Made by a program: the position numbers and the translations under genes. From the NCBI RefSeq assembly GCF_016757215.1, contig NZ_JAESIY010000001.1:186001-250000 (forward strand): 64,000 nucleotides of DNA, written 5' to 3'. This document shows positions 35,262 to 44,885 of this stretch, in pieces (the stretch's first letter is position 1; every line of letters begins with the position of its first letter). The stretch is from Fulvivirga sediminis. Lineage in GTDB: Bacteria; Bacteroidota; Bacteroidia; Cytophagales; Cyclobacteriaceae. The notes beneath the pieces were generated by a model, which was not told where the DNA came from, did not search any database, and worked only from the letters and a program-made list of their open reading frames with translations.

Positions 35262-37232
35262 TTGATGGCTTTTAAACCAGTAATAATATTTTGGAGTGTG
35301 CTGCTGAATTTGGTTGTGGCTAATGGAGTAGTAGCTCAACACAATAGGCTCGTACTAAGGGAGCCAAATAGTGTTACTGATCTTACTCCATATTTGAGGT
35401 ACTGGAATATTAATGGAGATGAGTCTTTAGAAGAAGCTTTGACTCAAGGAAATTTTGTGGCATTTGAGAGGGGGAGCTCTCTGGAAAAAAGTCAATGGAT
35501 TTCTTTTACCATAGAAAATCAACTTGAAGATAACGTGCAGGGTAAAATCAATTTCACTTTTACAGACTGGGTTGATTTTTATATACTAAATGAAAGTAAT
35601 CTATTAATAAGGCAGGCCAAAAGCGGTGATTTATTTAATGTAAATGACAGACCTGTTAAATCTGGGCTTATGGTTTTTCATAATATTGAGATTCCTGCTA
35701 AAAGTGTTCGCAAGGTATACGTAAAGCTAAAAAGTACTACAGACATTTCTTATCAGTTTAAAAAATTCACTTTAAAATCTATAAAGCTGTATGCAGGAGA
35801 TGCCTATTACCTGAATTTTGACCGAAAGAAAATATTTCAGGCGTTGTTTTATGGGGCACTTTTTATAATGTTCTTCTATAACTTTTTTCTCTTTACTACT
35901 CTTAGAAGCGCCAGCTATCTGTACTATGTTATCTTCCTGTTTTTTCTGATTCTGTTTTTTTCTTCCAACAGTGGTTATCTGACAGATTATTTATTAATGA
36001 ACTCGCCCAGAGTAGATCTCTATATTAGGTTCTTATCGCCTGCCTTTGTAACCTTCACCTATCTGGCTTTTGCCAGAAGTTTTTTACAAACTAATAAAAG
36101 AAATCGAAAGCTCAGTAAGGCCACTTTGGTCATGATGATACTGCAAGTTTTACTTGTACTGATCATGTTCATTGGTTTCTGGAAGCTAGGGCGTACGCTG
36201 GTTATAATTTCTGCTGCTACGAGCTTTTTACTTATTTTTATACTAGCCATCAAGAATATAAGGCGCGGCTTTACACCTGCCCGCTATTTTATGGCTGCTA
36301 ATGCATTTTTTCTTGTAGGCGGGATTGTTTTTGCGCTAGAGCGTTTAAGTGGGGCATTGGCCAGTGACATGAGTCAATACGCTGTTCAAATAGGTATTCT
36401 TTTAGAGGTAGCTTTGCTTTCTATAGGTTTGGCAGAAAGAATTAATGTGATAAAAAACGTACTGGCACAGCAGACTTTAGAAAATGAAAGGCTGGAAACC
36501 CGGAGGGCAGAGGAAAGAAGGAAAATCATACAGCAGAAAAATAAGCAACTGGAAAAGTCTTATCAGGAGCTGGATACTTTCATATATAAAACAGCCCATG
36601 ACATAAAAGGACCGCTAGCCAGGCTTTTAGGTTTATCTAATCTTGCACTTATGGAGGTTAAGGAAAAGAAGGCCAGGGCCTACTTTAATATGTTTTATAA
36701 CGATTCTCAGTATCTTAATAGGATTCTGTCAAGATTGTCATCAGTGCATGATGTAAGTGTGGCCCGGGTAGAGCCCGTACAAATAGATGTTAATTCATTA
36801 ATAGAGCAACTCGTAAAGGAAAACAAGCTACGGTTGGAGGCTTTTTCTGTAAAGATGCGTTGTCAAGATAGTCTTTATGTTTATTCGGATTATAATCTAT
36901 TAAAATTTGCCCTTTCAGACTTGCTGGATAATGCTATAAAATTTATAGATACTACGAAAGAAAAACATACTATAGAAATAAACGCTCTTCAAGACGAGGA
37001 GGTACTGGAAATTAACATTGTGGATAATGGTATTGGCATAAGAGAAGACGATATTCCATCTCTATTTGAAATGTTCACCCGTTCGGCAGCTATTCATGGT
37101 AATGTTGGCTTGGGGCTATATATGGTTAAAATGGCGGTTTCTCGCGTAGGCGGACGTGTAATGTATGTGGCTAATCAATCTAATTTCGCCTATTTTAAAA
37201 TAATAATACCTATTCATTATTCTTCAGAATAA
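35262..37232 (+). CDS. 7TM-DISM sensor histidine kinase
   Basis: A 656-residue receptor kinase. A signal peptide (about 1-25) leads to an extracellular DISMED2 domain (about 35-180), seven membrane helices (about 190-395), a coiled coil (about 400-435), a HisKA-type segment with the putative phospho-acceptor His446 (YKTAHDIKGPLARL) and a HATPase domain with LLDNAIKFI, DNGIGI and GLGLYMVKMAV. The extracellular family is linked to carbohydrate or other small-ligand binding, ligand unknown. No response regulator gene is adjacent, so its partner is elsewhere. It shares the 195-base intergenic region with the receptor/zinc-ribbon gene. Confidence 0.93.
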   Translation: MMAFKPVIIFWSVLLNLVVANGVVAQHNRLVLREPNSVTDLTPYLRYWNINGDESLEEALTQGNFVAFERGSSLEKSQWISFTIENQLEDNVQGKINFTFTDWVDFYILNESNLLIRQAKSGDLFNVNDRPVKSGLMVFHNIEIPAKSVRKVYVKLKSTTDISYQFKKFTLKSIKLYAGDAYYLNFDRKKIFQALFYGALFIMFFYNFFLFTTLRSASYLYYVIFLFFLILFFSSNSGYLTDYLLMNSPRVDLYIRFLSPAFVTFTYLAFARSFLQTNKRNRKLSKATLVMMILQVLLVLIMFIGFWKLGRTLVIISAATSFLLIFILAIKNIRRGFTPARYFMAANAFFLVGGIVFALERLSGALASDMSQYAVQIGILLEVALLSIGLAERINVIKNVLAQQTLENERLETRRAEERRKIIQQKNKQLEKSYQELDTFIYKTAHDIKGPLARLLGLSNLALMEVKEKKARAYFNMFYNDSQYLNRILSRLSSVHDVSVARVEPVQIDVNSLIEQLVKENKLRLEAFSVKMRCQDSLYVYSDYNLLKFALSDLLDNAIKFIDTTKEKHTIEINALQDEEVLEINIVDNGIGIREDDIPSLFEMFTRSAAIHGNVGLGLYMVKMAVSRVGGRVMYVANQSNFAYFKIIIPIHYSSE

Positions 37233-37254
37233 AAAGGCTGAAGCTTTTCAGCCT
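37231..37254 (-). terminator. Intrinsic terminator of the GH3 gene
   Basis: A 7-bp stem AGGCTGA/TCAGCCT (37235-37241 with 37248-37254) followed on the minus strand by TTTTTATTC. It lies between the convergent kinase and GH3 genes, on the 3' side of GH3. Confidence 0.65.
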
Positions 37255-37277
37255 CAGCCATTATTCTTAAAATAAGT

Positions 37278-39563
37278 TTACTTATACGTGACCTTCACTT
37301 TTTTGTCCTTCACCGTGAATACAAATTCACCAGGTTCTGTCACTTTTTTACCTTCAGCATTTACAAAAGCCAGGTCTTTAGGATCTATTTTAAAGCTCAC
37401 CGTTTTTTCTTCCCCAGGCTTTAGGCTGATTTTTTCAAATCCTTTTAACCTTTTATTATTAGGTGTGATGGAGGCATAGAGATCACTGGAATATAGTTCA
37501 ATCGCCACTTTACCTTCTCTCTTACCAGTATTTTTTACCTTAGCTGTAATATTCAATACGTCTGATTGCGTGAAGGTAGTTTTATCAGACTTAAGATCTG
37601 ATACCTCAAAAGTGGTATAGCTCAGACCATGACCAAATGGCCATTGACCGCTAAATTCTCCTAAGGTATATTCATTAGGCACATCTTCTTTTATGGCCTC
37701 GCTATACTTGAAATCATATTTAATAAGATCACCAGTGTACCTAGGGTAAGAATAAGGCAGTATACCATTAGGGTTATAGTCTCCTACTAGTACATCGGCA
37801 ATCGCTTCGGCTCCTTTTGTAGAAGGCCTGTAGGCCATTAATACTGCAAGGATGTCATCTACAAATGAAGAAACAATGCGCGGACGACCTTCTACCAATA
37901 CTAAGATCACTTTTTTTCCTGAGGCTATGGCTGCTTGGGCAAGTTCTATTTGCTCCTCCGGCAGGGTAAGATCATTAATACTACCAGGGCTTTCTGCATA
38001 GGCTTTTTCTCCCAGGCAAAGTACAATATAGTCATAACCAGCGGCTTTGTTTTTAAACTGGTTAACATCATAATTAGCTTTAGCTGCGTAGTCTGCAGTA
38101 GATTGGCATGTAACATTGGCTGCTCCTAGTTTTTCTTCCAAAGCTGCTTTTATAGTTTTAGTGCTTTTCGGATATTGACTTACATCACTGCCTTGCCATA
38201 CATAAGACCATGAGCTGTGTAGAGAAGTTACGTCATTGGCCGCAGGACCAGCTAATAATACTTTGGCGTTTTTAGGTAGTGGCAATACGCTATTTTCATT
38301 CTTTAATAAAGTCATAGATTCTAAAGCGGCTGTTTTGGCTACTTCTTCTTCTTTCTTTCTATCTACTAGTTTCATAGCTTCCTTTTCAGGATAGGCATTG
38401 TCAAATAAACCAAGCTCATATTTGAGTTTCAAAATTCTTCTTACAGAAAGGTCTAGTCTTGATTCTTTTATGGTGCCTTCTTTGACTAGCTCTACCAATA
38501 GATCATAAAATGAATAATCCATGGGCACCATGCTCATGTCAAGACCTGCTTCTACAGCTATTCTTACAGCCTCTTTAGGGGTGGAGGCTATGTGGTGCCT
38601 GGTGTGTAGTCTTATTACATCTTCCCAATCAGAAACGGCTACACCTTTGAAGCCTAACTGATTTCTCAAAACTTCTGTTAGGTAATACTTGCTTCCATGT
38701 ACAGGTACTCCATTGATTTCTGCCGAGTTGATCATAGCTGTGGCAGCTTTAGCATCTACAGCTGCCTGGAATGGAGGCAACAAGTATTCATTGATTGTAT
38801 AATCAGTGATATAAGCAGGTGTTCTATCTTTGCCACTGGCAGGTAATGAATATCCTAAGAAGTGCTTTAGACATGCAGCTACAGAAGAGTAGGCACTAAG
38901 GTCATCTCCTTGGTAAGCTTTAATAGCCGCACTTCCCATTTCAGATACTAGGTAAACATCTTCACCAAAGGTTTCTTCAAAGCGAGACCACAAAGGCTGT
39001 CTTCCCAGGCCTAAAACAGGATCAAAATTCCAACGAATACCGCTGGCTCTGGTTTCTATGGCTGTAAGGCGAGCAGATTCTTTTACCAACTCAGGATTAC
39101 GAGTAGCTGCCATACCTATGTTATGAGGGTAAAGCACTGCCCCTTCAATATAGTTGGCTCCATGTATAGCATCTATTCCGTATAAAACGGGTATTTTATG
39201 TTCAGTTTTTTTGGTGGCCACATCTTGTATGCCCTTTTGAATTTTATGCCACGTTTCCATGGTATAAGCATGTCCTTTTACATTGAGTATTGAACCTACA
39301 TGTTTTTCTAATAAAGCTTGGTTTAGTTTATCTGAATCGATTTCGGTAGTGGAATTGTTTTTTAAAATCAAGTCAATGGTAACCTGTGTCATTTGACCTA
39401 CCTTTTCCTCGATAGACATTTTAGACAGAAGTTCGTCTACCTTTTTGTCAGTGTCTGCTACTTTTTGCTGGCCATGGCTGCTAAAACAAAAGCAAAGTAA
39501 TAACATCACAACCATGGTGGGAAAAGTGATTTTGTGGTTTGGTTTCATACGTGAGGGTTTCAT
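37278..39563 (-). CDS. bglX: Glycoside hydrolase family 3 beta-glucosidase
   Basis: A 761-residue exported GH3 enzyme that hydrolyses beta-linked glucosides (or xylosides) from the non-reducing end. The signal peptide ends near residue 32 (FSSHGQQ). The N-terminal TIM-barrel has GSILNVKGHAYTMETWHKIQ, LYGIDAIHGANY and the nucleophile aspartate in GVAVSDWEDV. The alpha/beta sandwich domain (about 400-610) and a C-terminal fibronectin-III-like domain (about 650-760, RLKGFEKISLKPGEEKTVSF) follow. The order and length match BglX. The start could also be the Met five codons later. Likely periplasmic. Confidence 0.95.
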   Translation of the reverse strand: MKPSRMKPNHKITFPTMVVMLLLCFCFSSHGQQKVADTDKKVDELLSKMSIEEKVGQMTQVTIDLILKNNSTTEIDSDKLNQALLEKHVGSILNVKGHAYTMETWHKIQKGIQDVATKKTEHKIPVLYGIDAIHGANYIEGAVLYPHNIGMAATRNPELVKESARLTAIETRASGIRWNFDPVLGLGRQPLWSRFEETFGEDVYLVSEMGSAAIKAYQGDDLSAYSSVAACLKHFLGYSLPASGKDRTPAYITDYTINEYLLPPFQAAVDAKAATAMINSAEINGVPVHGSKYYLTEVLRNQLGFKGVAVSDWEDVIRLHTRHHIASTPKEAVRIAVEAGLDMSMVPMDYSFYDLLVELVKEGTIKESRLDLSVRRILKLKYELGLFDNAYPEKEAMKLVDRKKEEEVAKTAALESMTLLKNENSVLPLPKNAKVLLAGPAANDVTSLHSSWSYVWQGSDVSQYPKSTKTIKAALEEKLGAANVTCQSTADYAAKANYDVNQFKNKAAGYDYIVLCLGEKAYAESPGSINDLTLPEEQIELAQAAIASGKKVILVLVEGRPRIVSSFVDDILAVLMAYRPSTKGAEAIADVLVGDYNPNGILPYSYPRYTGDLIKYDFKYSEAIKEDVPNEYTLGEFSGQWPFGHGLSYTTFEVSDLKSDKTTFTQSDVLNITAKVKNTGKREGKVAIELYSSDLYASITPNNKRLKGFEKISLKPGEEKTVSFKIDPKDLAFVNAEGKKVTEPGEFVFTVKDKKVKVTYK

Positions 39564-39736
39564 GGAAAATTATCTGTAAATAATAGATTTAGTTTCTAAA
39601 GTGAAAATTAATAGTTTTTTATGAATAAAAATAAAACTAATGCAGCATGAAGGGGAAACAAATCCACTTTTTTAGGGCATATAATGTTTCAAAATGAAAA
39701 GTGAAAATGCCCAATACTGGGTGGGAGAAAGGAAAG

Positions 39737-39811
39737 TGGGATGTATTGGACTCGAACCAACGACCCCTGCCCTGTCAAGGCAGTGCTCTGAACCAACTGA
39801 GCTAACATCCC
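39737..39811 (-). tRNA. tRNA-Val (anticodon GAC)
   Basis: The reverse complement folds with acceptor stem GGGATGT/ACATCCC, D arm with AGTTGG, anticodon stem CTGCC/GGCAG, loop TTGACAG (anticodon GAC, reading GUC and GUU) and T arm GGTTCGAGT. The discriminator is A, and CCA is not encoded. The T-loop orientation shows that the gene is on the minus strand, not a tRNA-Asp(GTC) on the plus strand. With the tRNA-Val(TAC) genes at 1.8-2.1 kb, both valine isoacceptors are in this window. Confidence 0.95.
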
Positions 39812-39976
39812 ATTTTTAAAGTAAGCAAAATAAGCAATTACTTTTATAGCTTACAATGCTTGGCTCAAAAAACCTTATAGTAATCTGCATTAATTTGTGG
39901 ATGGATGCAGATTCATTAATCTCATTAGAATAATGTTTTAGTTACCTATGCTAATTGCTAAATGACATAATTTTTA

Positions 39977-41719
39977 TTAATCTACCAGTCTGTATATGGG
40001 GTAGTTAAGGTGTGCTTCTTCGTAGTATGGAGAATGCTCATAAATGAAGCTGAGCTGACTGTAACTGCTAGAGGCAAATCCTTCATCTTCTTTTTTCTTT
40101 TTTTCAAAAGCGTCTTTTAACTGAGCGTCATTTTGTAAAAGCTCATAGGCAATATCTTCAAAAACGTAAGGAGAAAAATGTTCTTTTTGTTGTAAAATGG
40201 TGTCAAAGAAATTCCAGCTGAAGTAAGAGTCAGGAGCTTGTGGCTCTAATGTTTCTATTAAAAACCTGCCTCCTGGTTGATTGATGTAGAAGATATAATC
40301 TCCTTTGCGAAAATCGATATTCTTTTTATCCTTTATTAGTTTTATATCTGAATGCCTATAATGGCCCTCGTATGGCTTAGAAGCTGTAGTATAGTTTTGG
40401 ATACGATAGGTTTCTACATTAATAACAGTATCATTTTCAAATCTTGAAAAATCTATATCAGACCATTTTAACCGGTCTATTACCTCATGCCATCCTTGAG
40501 GAATAACATAGGCCTTCGGCACTATTACATTAGTGGTGCCTTTAAAGTTAGTATAGTAAGGTATTTCTTTGGTGAAAGGCTTTTTACGATCATAAAAAAG
40601 CCTTTTTTGGCCTGTGAATTTACTTTCAATCATTTCTCCTTCATATCCTTTAAAGGCAAACATTTCTGGATTTTTCTTATCTACTTCCCAATCTAGGTAG
40701 TGCAGATCTCCTGGGTTTAACCTATAACTGTGATGTAGTTGCTGTATTTCTTTCCCGTCTTTAATCGCTATTTCTATAACGCTTTCAAGAAAGTTATAAG
40801 TAGCTTTTACACGTACATCAAACGGCTTTAACATATGTGTTTCTATCATAAAACCCAGGGTGTTGAAAAGTGTGGTGTAGCCTGTAGAATATCTTGGGTA
40901 ATCCATAAATTGGATGATACCTTCAGCATCCGGCGTGGTATTGTAAACATTTACATAAGGCGTTATTTCGGTTTTCTTTTCCCTCATTTTCTGCTCTAGT
41001 GCAGGCGTAAATTCTTCATGCAAATAGCCTCCCATATCTTTCCCTAGCTTATTGTGCTGAGTAGCCAAGTGAGTAATGCTGTATTGGTAATCGGCCCCGT
41101 TACTCACATGCGTATCAATAAAAATATCAGGTAGCACCATTTGATATATTTTATAGAAGGCTCGGGCATTTTTGCTGTCTGCTTTTATGAAATCACGGTT
41201 AAGATCATAATTTCTGGCATTTCCTCTAAAACCATAAGACTTAGGTCCGTTTTGATTAGCCCGGCTATGCTCCCCTCTTTTTAGGGCTCCACCAATGTTA
41301 TATAAAGGAATAATAGCTAGCGTTACGTCCTTTAATTGCGCTCTATTTCTTTTATTAGTGGCATAATCTCTCAGTAGCATTTCAGAAGCTTCTATGCCAT
41401 CTGGCTCACCAGGGTGGATGCCATTGTTAATCAGAATGATGGTTTTACCTTTTGACCTAGCGGCTTCCAGATCAAAATTTTCATCAGTATCAAATAAAAC
41501 CAGATGCAGAGGGAAACCACTATCAGTTTCGCCAACCTCTTGAATAGAAATATAGGGTGATTCTGCAGATAGCCTTTTGTAGAACTGAATAGTTTCCTCG
41601 TAGGTGCCAGTTTGTTTTCCTTCGGTGTTTTCGAATACGGTTTTTAATGACTTTTTCTGACCATGCGTATAGGGAGATATCAACAAAAGCAAAAAAAGGT
41701 GTGCAATAAAAAACTTCAT
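39977..41719 (-). CDS. M14 family zinc carboxypeptidase
   Basis: A 580-residue exported metallopeptidase (signal peptide about 1-20, ending THGQ). The M14 zinc ligands appear in INNGIHPGEPDGIEASEML (HxxE) and in IFIDTHVSNG (His). The N-terminal YDLNRDF segment and the substrate-binding RANQNGPKSYGFRGN region are also typical. The long C-terminal part (about 350-580) has no domain I can name. It probably digests peptides outside the cytoplasm. No obvious operon partners: it is next to tRNA-Val and divergent from the nitroreductase. Confidence 0.88.
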   Translation of the reverse strand: MKFFIAHLFLLLLISPYTHGQKKSLKTVFENTEGKQTGTYEETIQFYKRLSAESPYISIQEVGETDSGFPLHLVLFDTDENFDLEAARSKGKTIILINNGIHPGEPDGIEASEMLLRDYATNKRNRAQLKDVTLAIIPLYNIGGALKRGEHSRANQNGPKSYGFRGNARNYDLNRDFIKADSKNARAFYKIYQMVLPDIFIDTHVSNGADYQYSITHLATQHNKLGKDMGGYLHEEFTPALEQKMREKKTEITPYVNVYNTTPDAEGIIQFMDYPRYSTGYTTLFNTLGFMIETHMLKPFDVRVKATYNFLESVIEIAIKDGKEIQQLHHSYRLNPGDLHYLDWEVDKKNPEMFAFKGYEGEMIESKFTGQKRLFYDRKKPFTKEIPYYTNFKGTTNVIVPKAYVIPQGWHEVIDRLKWSDIDFSRFENDTVINVETYRIQNYTTASKPYEGHYRHSDIKLIKDKKNIDFRKGDYIFYINQPGGRFLIETLEPQAPDSYFSWNFFDTILQQKEHFSPYVFEDIAYELLQNDAQLKDAFEKKKKEDEGFASSSYSQLSFIYEHSPYYEEAHLNYPIYRLVD

Positions 41720-41802
41720 TGATTTAACTTTAAATTTTATATTAAATAAGCTATTCTGCGAGATTAGCGTTTGAAAATTAAAGAATAAATAAAAGATAAA
41801 AG

Positions 41803-42381
41803 ATGGATTTTACAACAGCGGTTAATGATATGATTCGTGATAGGCGATCTATTTATACCAATATGTTTTCGGGTGAAGAGGTAGATGATGCTATAATTGA
41901 ACAAATGCTTGAAAATGCAAACTGGGCTCCTACTCATAAGCTCACTGAGCCTTGGAGATTCATGGTTTATAAAGGTGAGGGGTTAAAAAAATTAGGTCAG
42001 TTTCAGGCAGATTTTTATAAGAACAAAAATCAGGATTCATTTGATGAAGGAAAATATGAAAAGCTATTATCCAAACCATTAGAATGCTCTCATATTATAG
42101 CTATAGGCATGAAAAGAACTCCTATTTTACCTGAAATAGAAGAGGTATGCGCTACTGCTTGTGCTGTGCAAAATATGTTGCTTACTGCTTCAGCTCATAA
42201 AATAGGCTGCTATTGGAGTACAGGCGGCATTACTTTTAATGAGGAGGTAAAGCCTTTTTTTAACCTAGGTGAAGATGATAAGTTACTAGGCTTTTTATAT
42301 ATCGGTATGCCTAAGTCTGATAAGTGGCCTAAAGGCAGAAGAAAGGATATAGCTGACAAAGTAGAATGGGTTGTGGAATAG
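41803..42381 (+). CDS. Nitroreductase family FMN-dependent oxidoreductase
   Basis: A 192-residue nitroreductase. The FMN-binding RDRRSIYTNMF and NANWAPTHKLTEPWRFMV segments at the N-terminus and CATACAVQNMLLTAS plus LGFLYIGMPK near the C-terminus are family signatures. Such enzymes reduce nitroaromatics or quinones, or have biosynthetic roles; the substrate cannot be inferred. It is single, with a 170-base gap to the DUF2267 gene. Confidence 0.92.
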   Translation: MDFTTAVNDMIRDRRSIYTNMFSGEEVDDAIIEQMLENANWAPTHKLTEPWRFMVYKGEGLKKLGQFQADFYKNKNQDSFDEGKYEKLLSKPLECSHIIAIGMKRTPILPEIEEVCATACAVQNMLLTASAHKIGCYWSTGGITFNEEVKPFFNLGEDDKLLGFLYIGMPKSDKWPKGRRKDIADKVEWVVE

Positions 42382-42492
42382 TGGCATTACGCCTCACCAC
42401 AGTGTGAAAACAGTCTACGAACAATCTGCCAAAAGTGACGGGGTATACTGCTAATATGTCATTTAAATAGCGCTGTTACTCATTGGCACGAT

Positions 42493-42550
42493 TATTTACC
42501 TGATGCTAAACTGAAAAACAAATAGTAACATATTTAGCATCAGGTAAATA
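42493..42550. repeat. 18-bp perfect inverted repeat immediately before DUF2267 gene
   Basis: The left arm 42493-42510 and right arm 42533-42550 pair perfectly over 18 bp around a 22-base loop. The right arm ends one base before the ATG at 42552. As RNA it would form a long hairpin over the ribosome-binding region; as DNA it could be an operator. The arms contain ACCTGATGC and GCATCAGGT. Confidence 0.85.
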
Positions 42551-42551
42551 T

Positions 42552-43013
42552 ATGGAAAATACAATAGCTCTAAACTATTCTGATCTTGCGCTGAAGGATA
42601 ATGGCCTGATCAAAGAAATTAACCAAGTGTTGGGGTTCGGCAACCCAGAAAGAGCTGGTTTAGCTGTAAGTCGTGTGTTGCACACGATAAGAAAAAGTTT
42701 ATCTTATCAGGAGTCTGCCGAATTTATAAAAAGATTGCCTGAATACCTTAAGGTGATGTTTGTGATGAACTGGAAGCCTAAGGAAGAGAGAATACAACTG
42801 AGACATCTGGATGAATTTACAGAGGAGGTACTTAATGAAGATGATAACAGTGAACATAAGGTCTTTTTTAAGGAGGTAGATGCACTTACAGCTGTTATTA
42901 CGGTATTGAAAACTTTAAATAGGCATGTGGATTTACTTAATTTCCCTAGCTTTCATTATAACCTGAAAAGAGAACTTCAGGAGACGATGTTGGAAGTAAG
43001 CTCTGCAGCCTAA
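42552..43013 (+). CDS. DUF2267 family protein
   Basis: A 153-residue helical protein of the DUF2267 family, recognised by GNPERAGLAVSRVLHTIRKSL, the PEYLKVMFVMNWKP segment and a C-terminal helix. The function is unknown; members are often found next to stress-response or hemerythrin-like proteins, but not here. Cytoplasmic. Its start is directly after the 18-bp inverted repeat, which may regulate it. It converges on the methyltransferase gene with a gap of 9 bases. Confidence 0.8.
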   Translation: MENTIALNYSDLALKDNGLIKEINQVLGFGNPERAGLAVSRVLHTIRKSLSYQESAEFIKRLPEYLKVMFVMNWKPKEERIQLRHLDEFTEEVLNEDDNSEHKVFFKEVDALTAVITVLKTLNRHVDLLNFPSFHYNLKRELQETMLEVSSAA

Positions 43014-43022
43014 TCTGAGGCT

Positions 43023-43736
43023 TTAAAATCGAATAATCAGTTGCCAACGAAAGGCCCAAAGCCATTTCAGAGAATATTGCGTGCAGCCACTTTCATTTAA
43101 GATTTTTTGAAGATCTTTTTTCCTGAATGATCTTAATACAGAAAGAGCTGCATCATATTTTACCATTGCTGACTTGGAAAATACAGATGTGAGGATTTTT
43201 ATGGAGTGGAAGGCGAACCAATGGCGGTGCAAATCATTAATAACCACTCCTAACTTAGCCTGATGCCTAAATTGCTTTAAAAGTTGTATCAATTCTTTAT
43301 CAGTAAAATGATGTGTAAAAAGTGTGGCAGTGATAAAGTCACATTTGATATTTTTAAATTCATCCGAGAATATATTGAGGCATTTGTAACTAATTTCATC
43401 ATAGTCTTTGCTGTTATTTTTAGCCCATTCAATAATATTCGGATTAGCATCAATCCCGATGAGTTGAAGCTTTAATTTCGTTTTTCTGCCCCACCGGGCT
43501 ATACGCTTGAGCATATCCCCGCTGCCACATCCTAAATCCACAATAATCAGAGGTGAGTCTGTTTGCTTTCTGTTGGATGCTAATTTTGAAATTCCGTTGG
43601 TGGTAACGTAATTGCCCCCCAGCCATTTATTGATTACCTCCAGCTCTTTAAGTGTCTGATCTATTACCTGCCCTGAGCTGTTAAGGTCGTCCATGAGCTC
43701 AGGCTCGTTACTGCGGTTTTCAAATTTAGAGGGCAT
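43023..43736 (-). CDS. Class I SAM-dependent methyltransferase
   Basis: A 237-residue methyltransferase. The SAM-binding motif I is VDLGCGSGDMLKRIARWG, followed by LIGIDANPNIIEWAKNN and a later TATLFTHHFTDKEL. It starts 10 bases after the type III polyketide synthase gene and is cotranscribed with it, so it may methylate a polyketide intermediate. This matches the SrsB or BpsB methyltransferases of other bacterial type III PKS clusters in context. Substrate proof is lacking. Confidence 0.88.
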   Translation of the reverse strand: MPSKFENRSNEPELMDDLNSSGQVIDQTLKELEVINKWLGGNYVTTNGISKLASNRKQTDSPLIIVDLGCGSGDMLKRIARWGRKTKLKLQLIGIDANPNIIEWAKNNSKDYDEISYKCLNIFSDEFKNIKCDFITATLFTHHFTDKELIQLLKQFRHQAKLGVVINDLHRHWFAFHSIKILTSVFSKSAMVKYDAALSVLRSFRKKDLQKILNESGCTQYSLKWLWAFRWQLIIRF

Positions 43737-43746
43737 AGGAGTAAGG

Positions 43747-44835
43747 TTAAGTAATGATGTTTAAAATCATGCTTTCCAGCGTTAAACCTGGACCAAAAGC
43801 TAAAGCCAATAGTTTTTTATTATTGTCATCTGCTTTCAGATTTTTCATGATCTCTTGTAGTACAAAAATGATAGTGGTAGATGACATATTGCCATACTTT
43901 TTTAATATCTGATAGGCAAATCGATTGTCTTCTCTGCTTATGCCTAATTGCTTTTCTATTACTTCTAATATTTTTTTCCCTCCTGGGTGTATCGCATAAT
44001 ATTGAAAGCTTTCAATGCTATGCTTTTGCCGTAATCGGTTAGTTAAAAGAAGAATATCTTGTTCTATAAGCGAAGGGATGTACGAAGATAAGCGCATTTC
44101 AAATCCATAGTTGCCAATCTTCCAAGCCATGTCCTTTTTGCCTCCTGGGTTAAGGTCGCAATGAAAAGCCATTGTTTGTAGAGCTGGTTTTCTAGAAGGT
44201 TTGCCTTCCATAACCAGTGCGGCAGCTCCATCTCCAAAAATGGCATTAGCCAGCAGGTAATCTGCTATTTTTTCTTTTTGAAAATGAATGCTGCATAGCT
44301 CCACACAAACGATGAGTACTTTAGCATCAGGGGTGCCGAGGCAAATGGAACGGCCAGTTTTTATTGCATTAAAAGCAGCATAACATCCCATAAAATTAAT
44401 GCCCGTTCTCTCTACTGAGGTATTTAAGCCCAGTTGATCAATCAGTTCTATGTCAATTCCTGGAGCATACATGCCCGTGCAGCTTACTGTAATTAGATGA
44501 GTTATTTCATTCCTACTTACATTTTCAAGAGCTTGGTTTGCAGCTTCTTCTCCCAATTTTTTAGCTTCTGATCTAAATAGATTGGCTCTGCTTTCTGTAG
44601 AAGGAAATGGCTCAAGGTTATCTGTGTCTGGGTAAAAGCTTCTAGTATTTTGGCTACCATAATCAGGAATAACCGAATACCTGTTCTCTATTCCTGTGGC
44701 GCGGTAGAGTAATCGTAGTTTTTGGCTTTCCTGCTCATTCATTTGATGAGCCTTAGACATAAATCTCCAGACTTCGGCCTGTGCTATTTTGTGTTCTGGG
44801 GTGGCGGTGCCTGTGCCAGTAATGTATACATTCAT
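43747..44835 (-). CDS. Type III polyketide synthase (chalcone/stilbene synthase family)
   Basis: A 362-residue type III polyketide synthase. The Cys-His-Asn triad is complete: Cys119 (VSCTGMYAPG), His283 (AIHPGGKKIL) and Asn316 (KYGNMSSTTI). The C-terminal FGPGL motif and GDGAAALVM are also present. Similar bacterial enzymes extend a fatty-acyl starter with malonyl-CoA to alkylresorcinols or alkylpyrones; starter and product cannot be read here. It heads an operon with the methyltransferase. UbiA-like and FAD-dependent reductase genes flank it, suggesting a prenylated or reduced phenolic lipid (inference). Confidence 0.94.
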   Translation of the reverse strand: MNVYITGTGTATPEHKIAQAEVWRFMSKAHQMNEQESQKLRLLYRATGIENRYSVIPDYGSQNTRSFYPDTDNLEPFPSTESRANLFRSEAKKLGEEAANQALENVSRNEITHLITVSCTGMYAPGIDIELIDQLGLNTSVERTGINFMGCYAAFNAIKTGRSICLGTPDAKVLIVCVELCSIHFQKEKIADYLLANAIFGDGAAALVMEGKPSRKPALQTMAFHCDLNPGGKKDMAWKIGNYGFEMRLSSYIPSLIEQDILLLTNRLRQKHSIESFQYYAIHPGGKKILEVIEKQLGISREDNRFAYQILKKYGNMSSTTIIFVLQEIMKNLKADDNNKKLLALAFGPGLTLESMILNIIT

Positions 44836-44885
44836 TCATTCAATAATACTAAAAAATCAATATCTTGGTGGAAATTAATATTTTT

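Noticed and set aside
39737-39811. tRNA-Asp(GTC) on the plus strand
   Set aside because: The anticodon region reads CCTGTCAAGG on the plus strand, but the T-arm signature GGTTCGA is on the minus strand only, so the gene is tRNA-Val(GAC) on minus.
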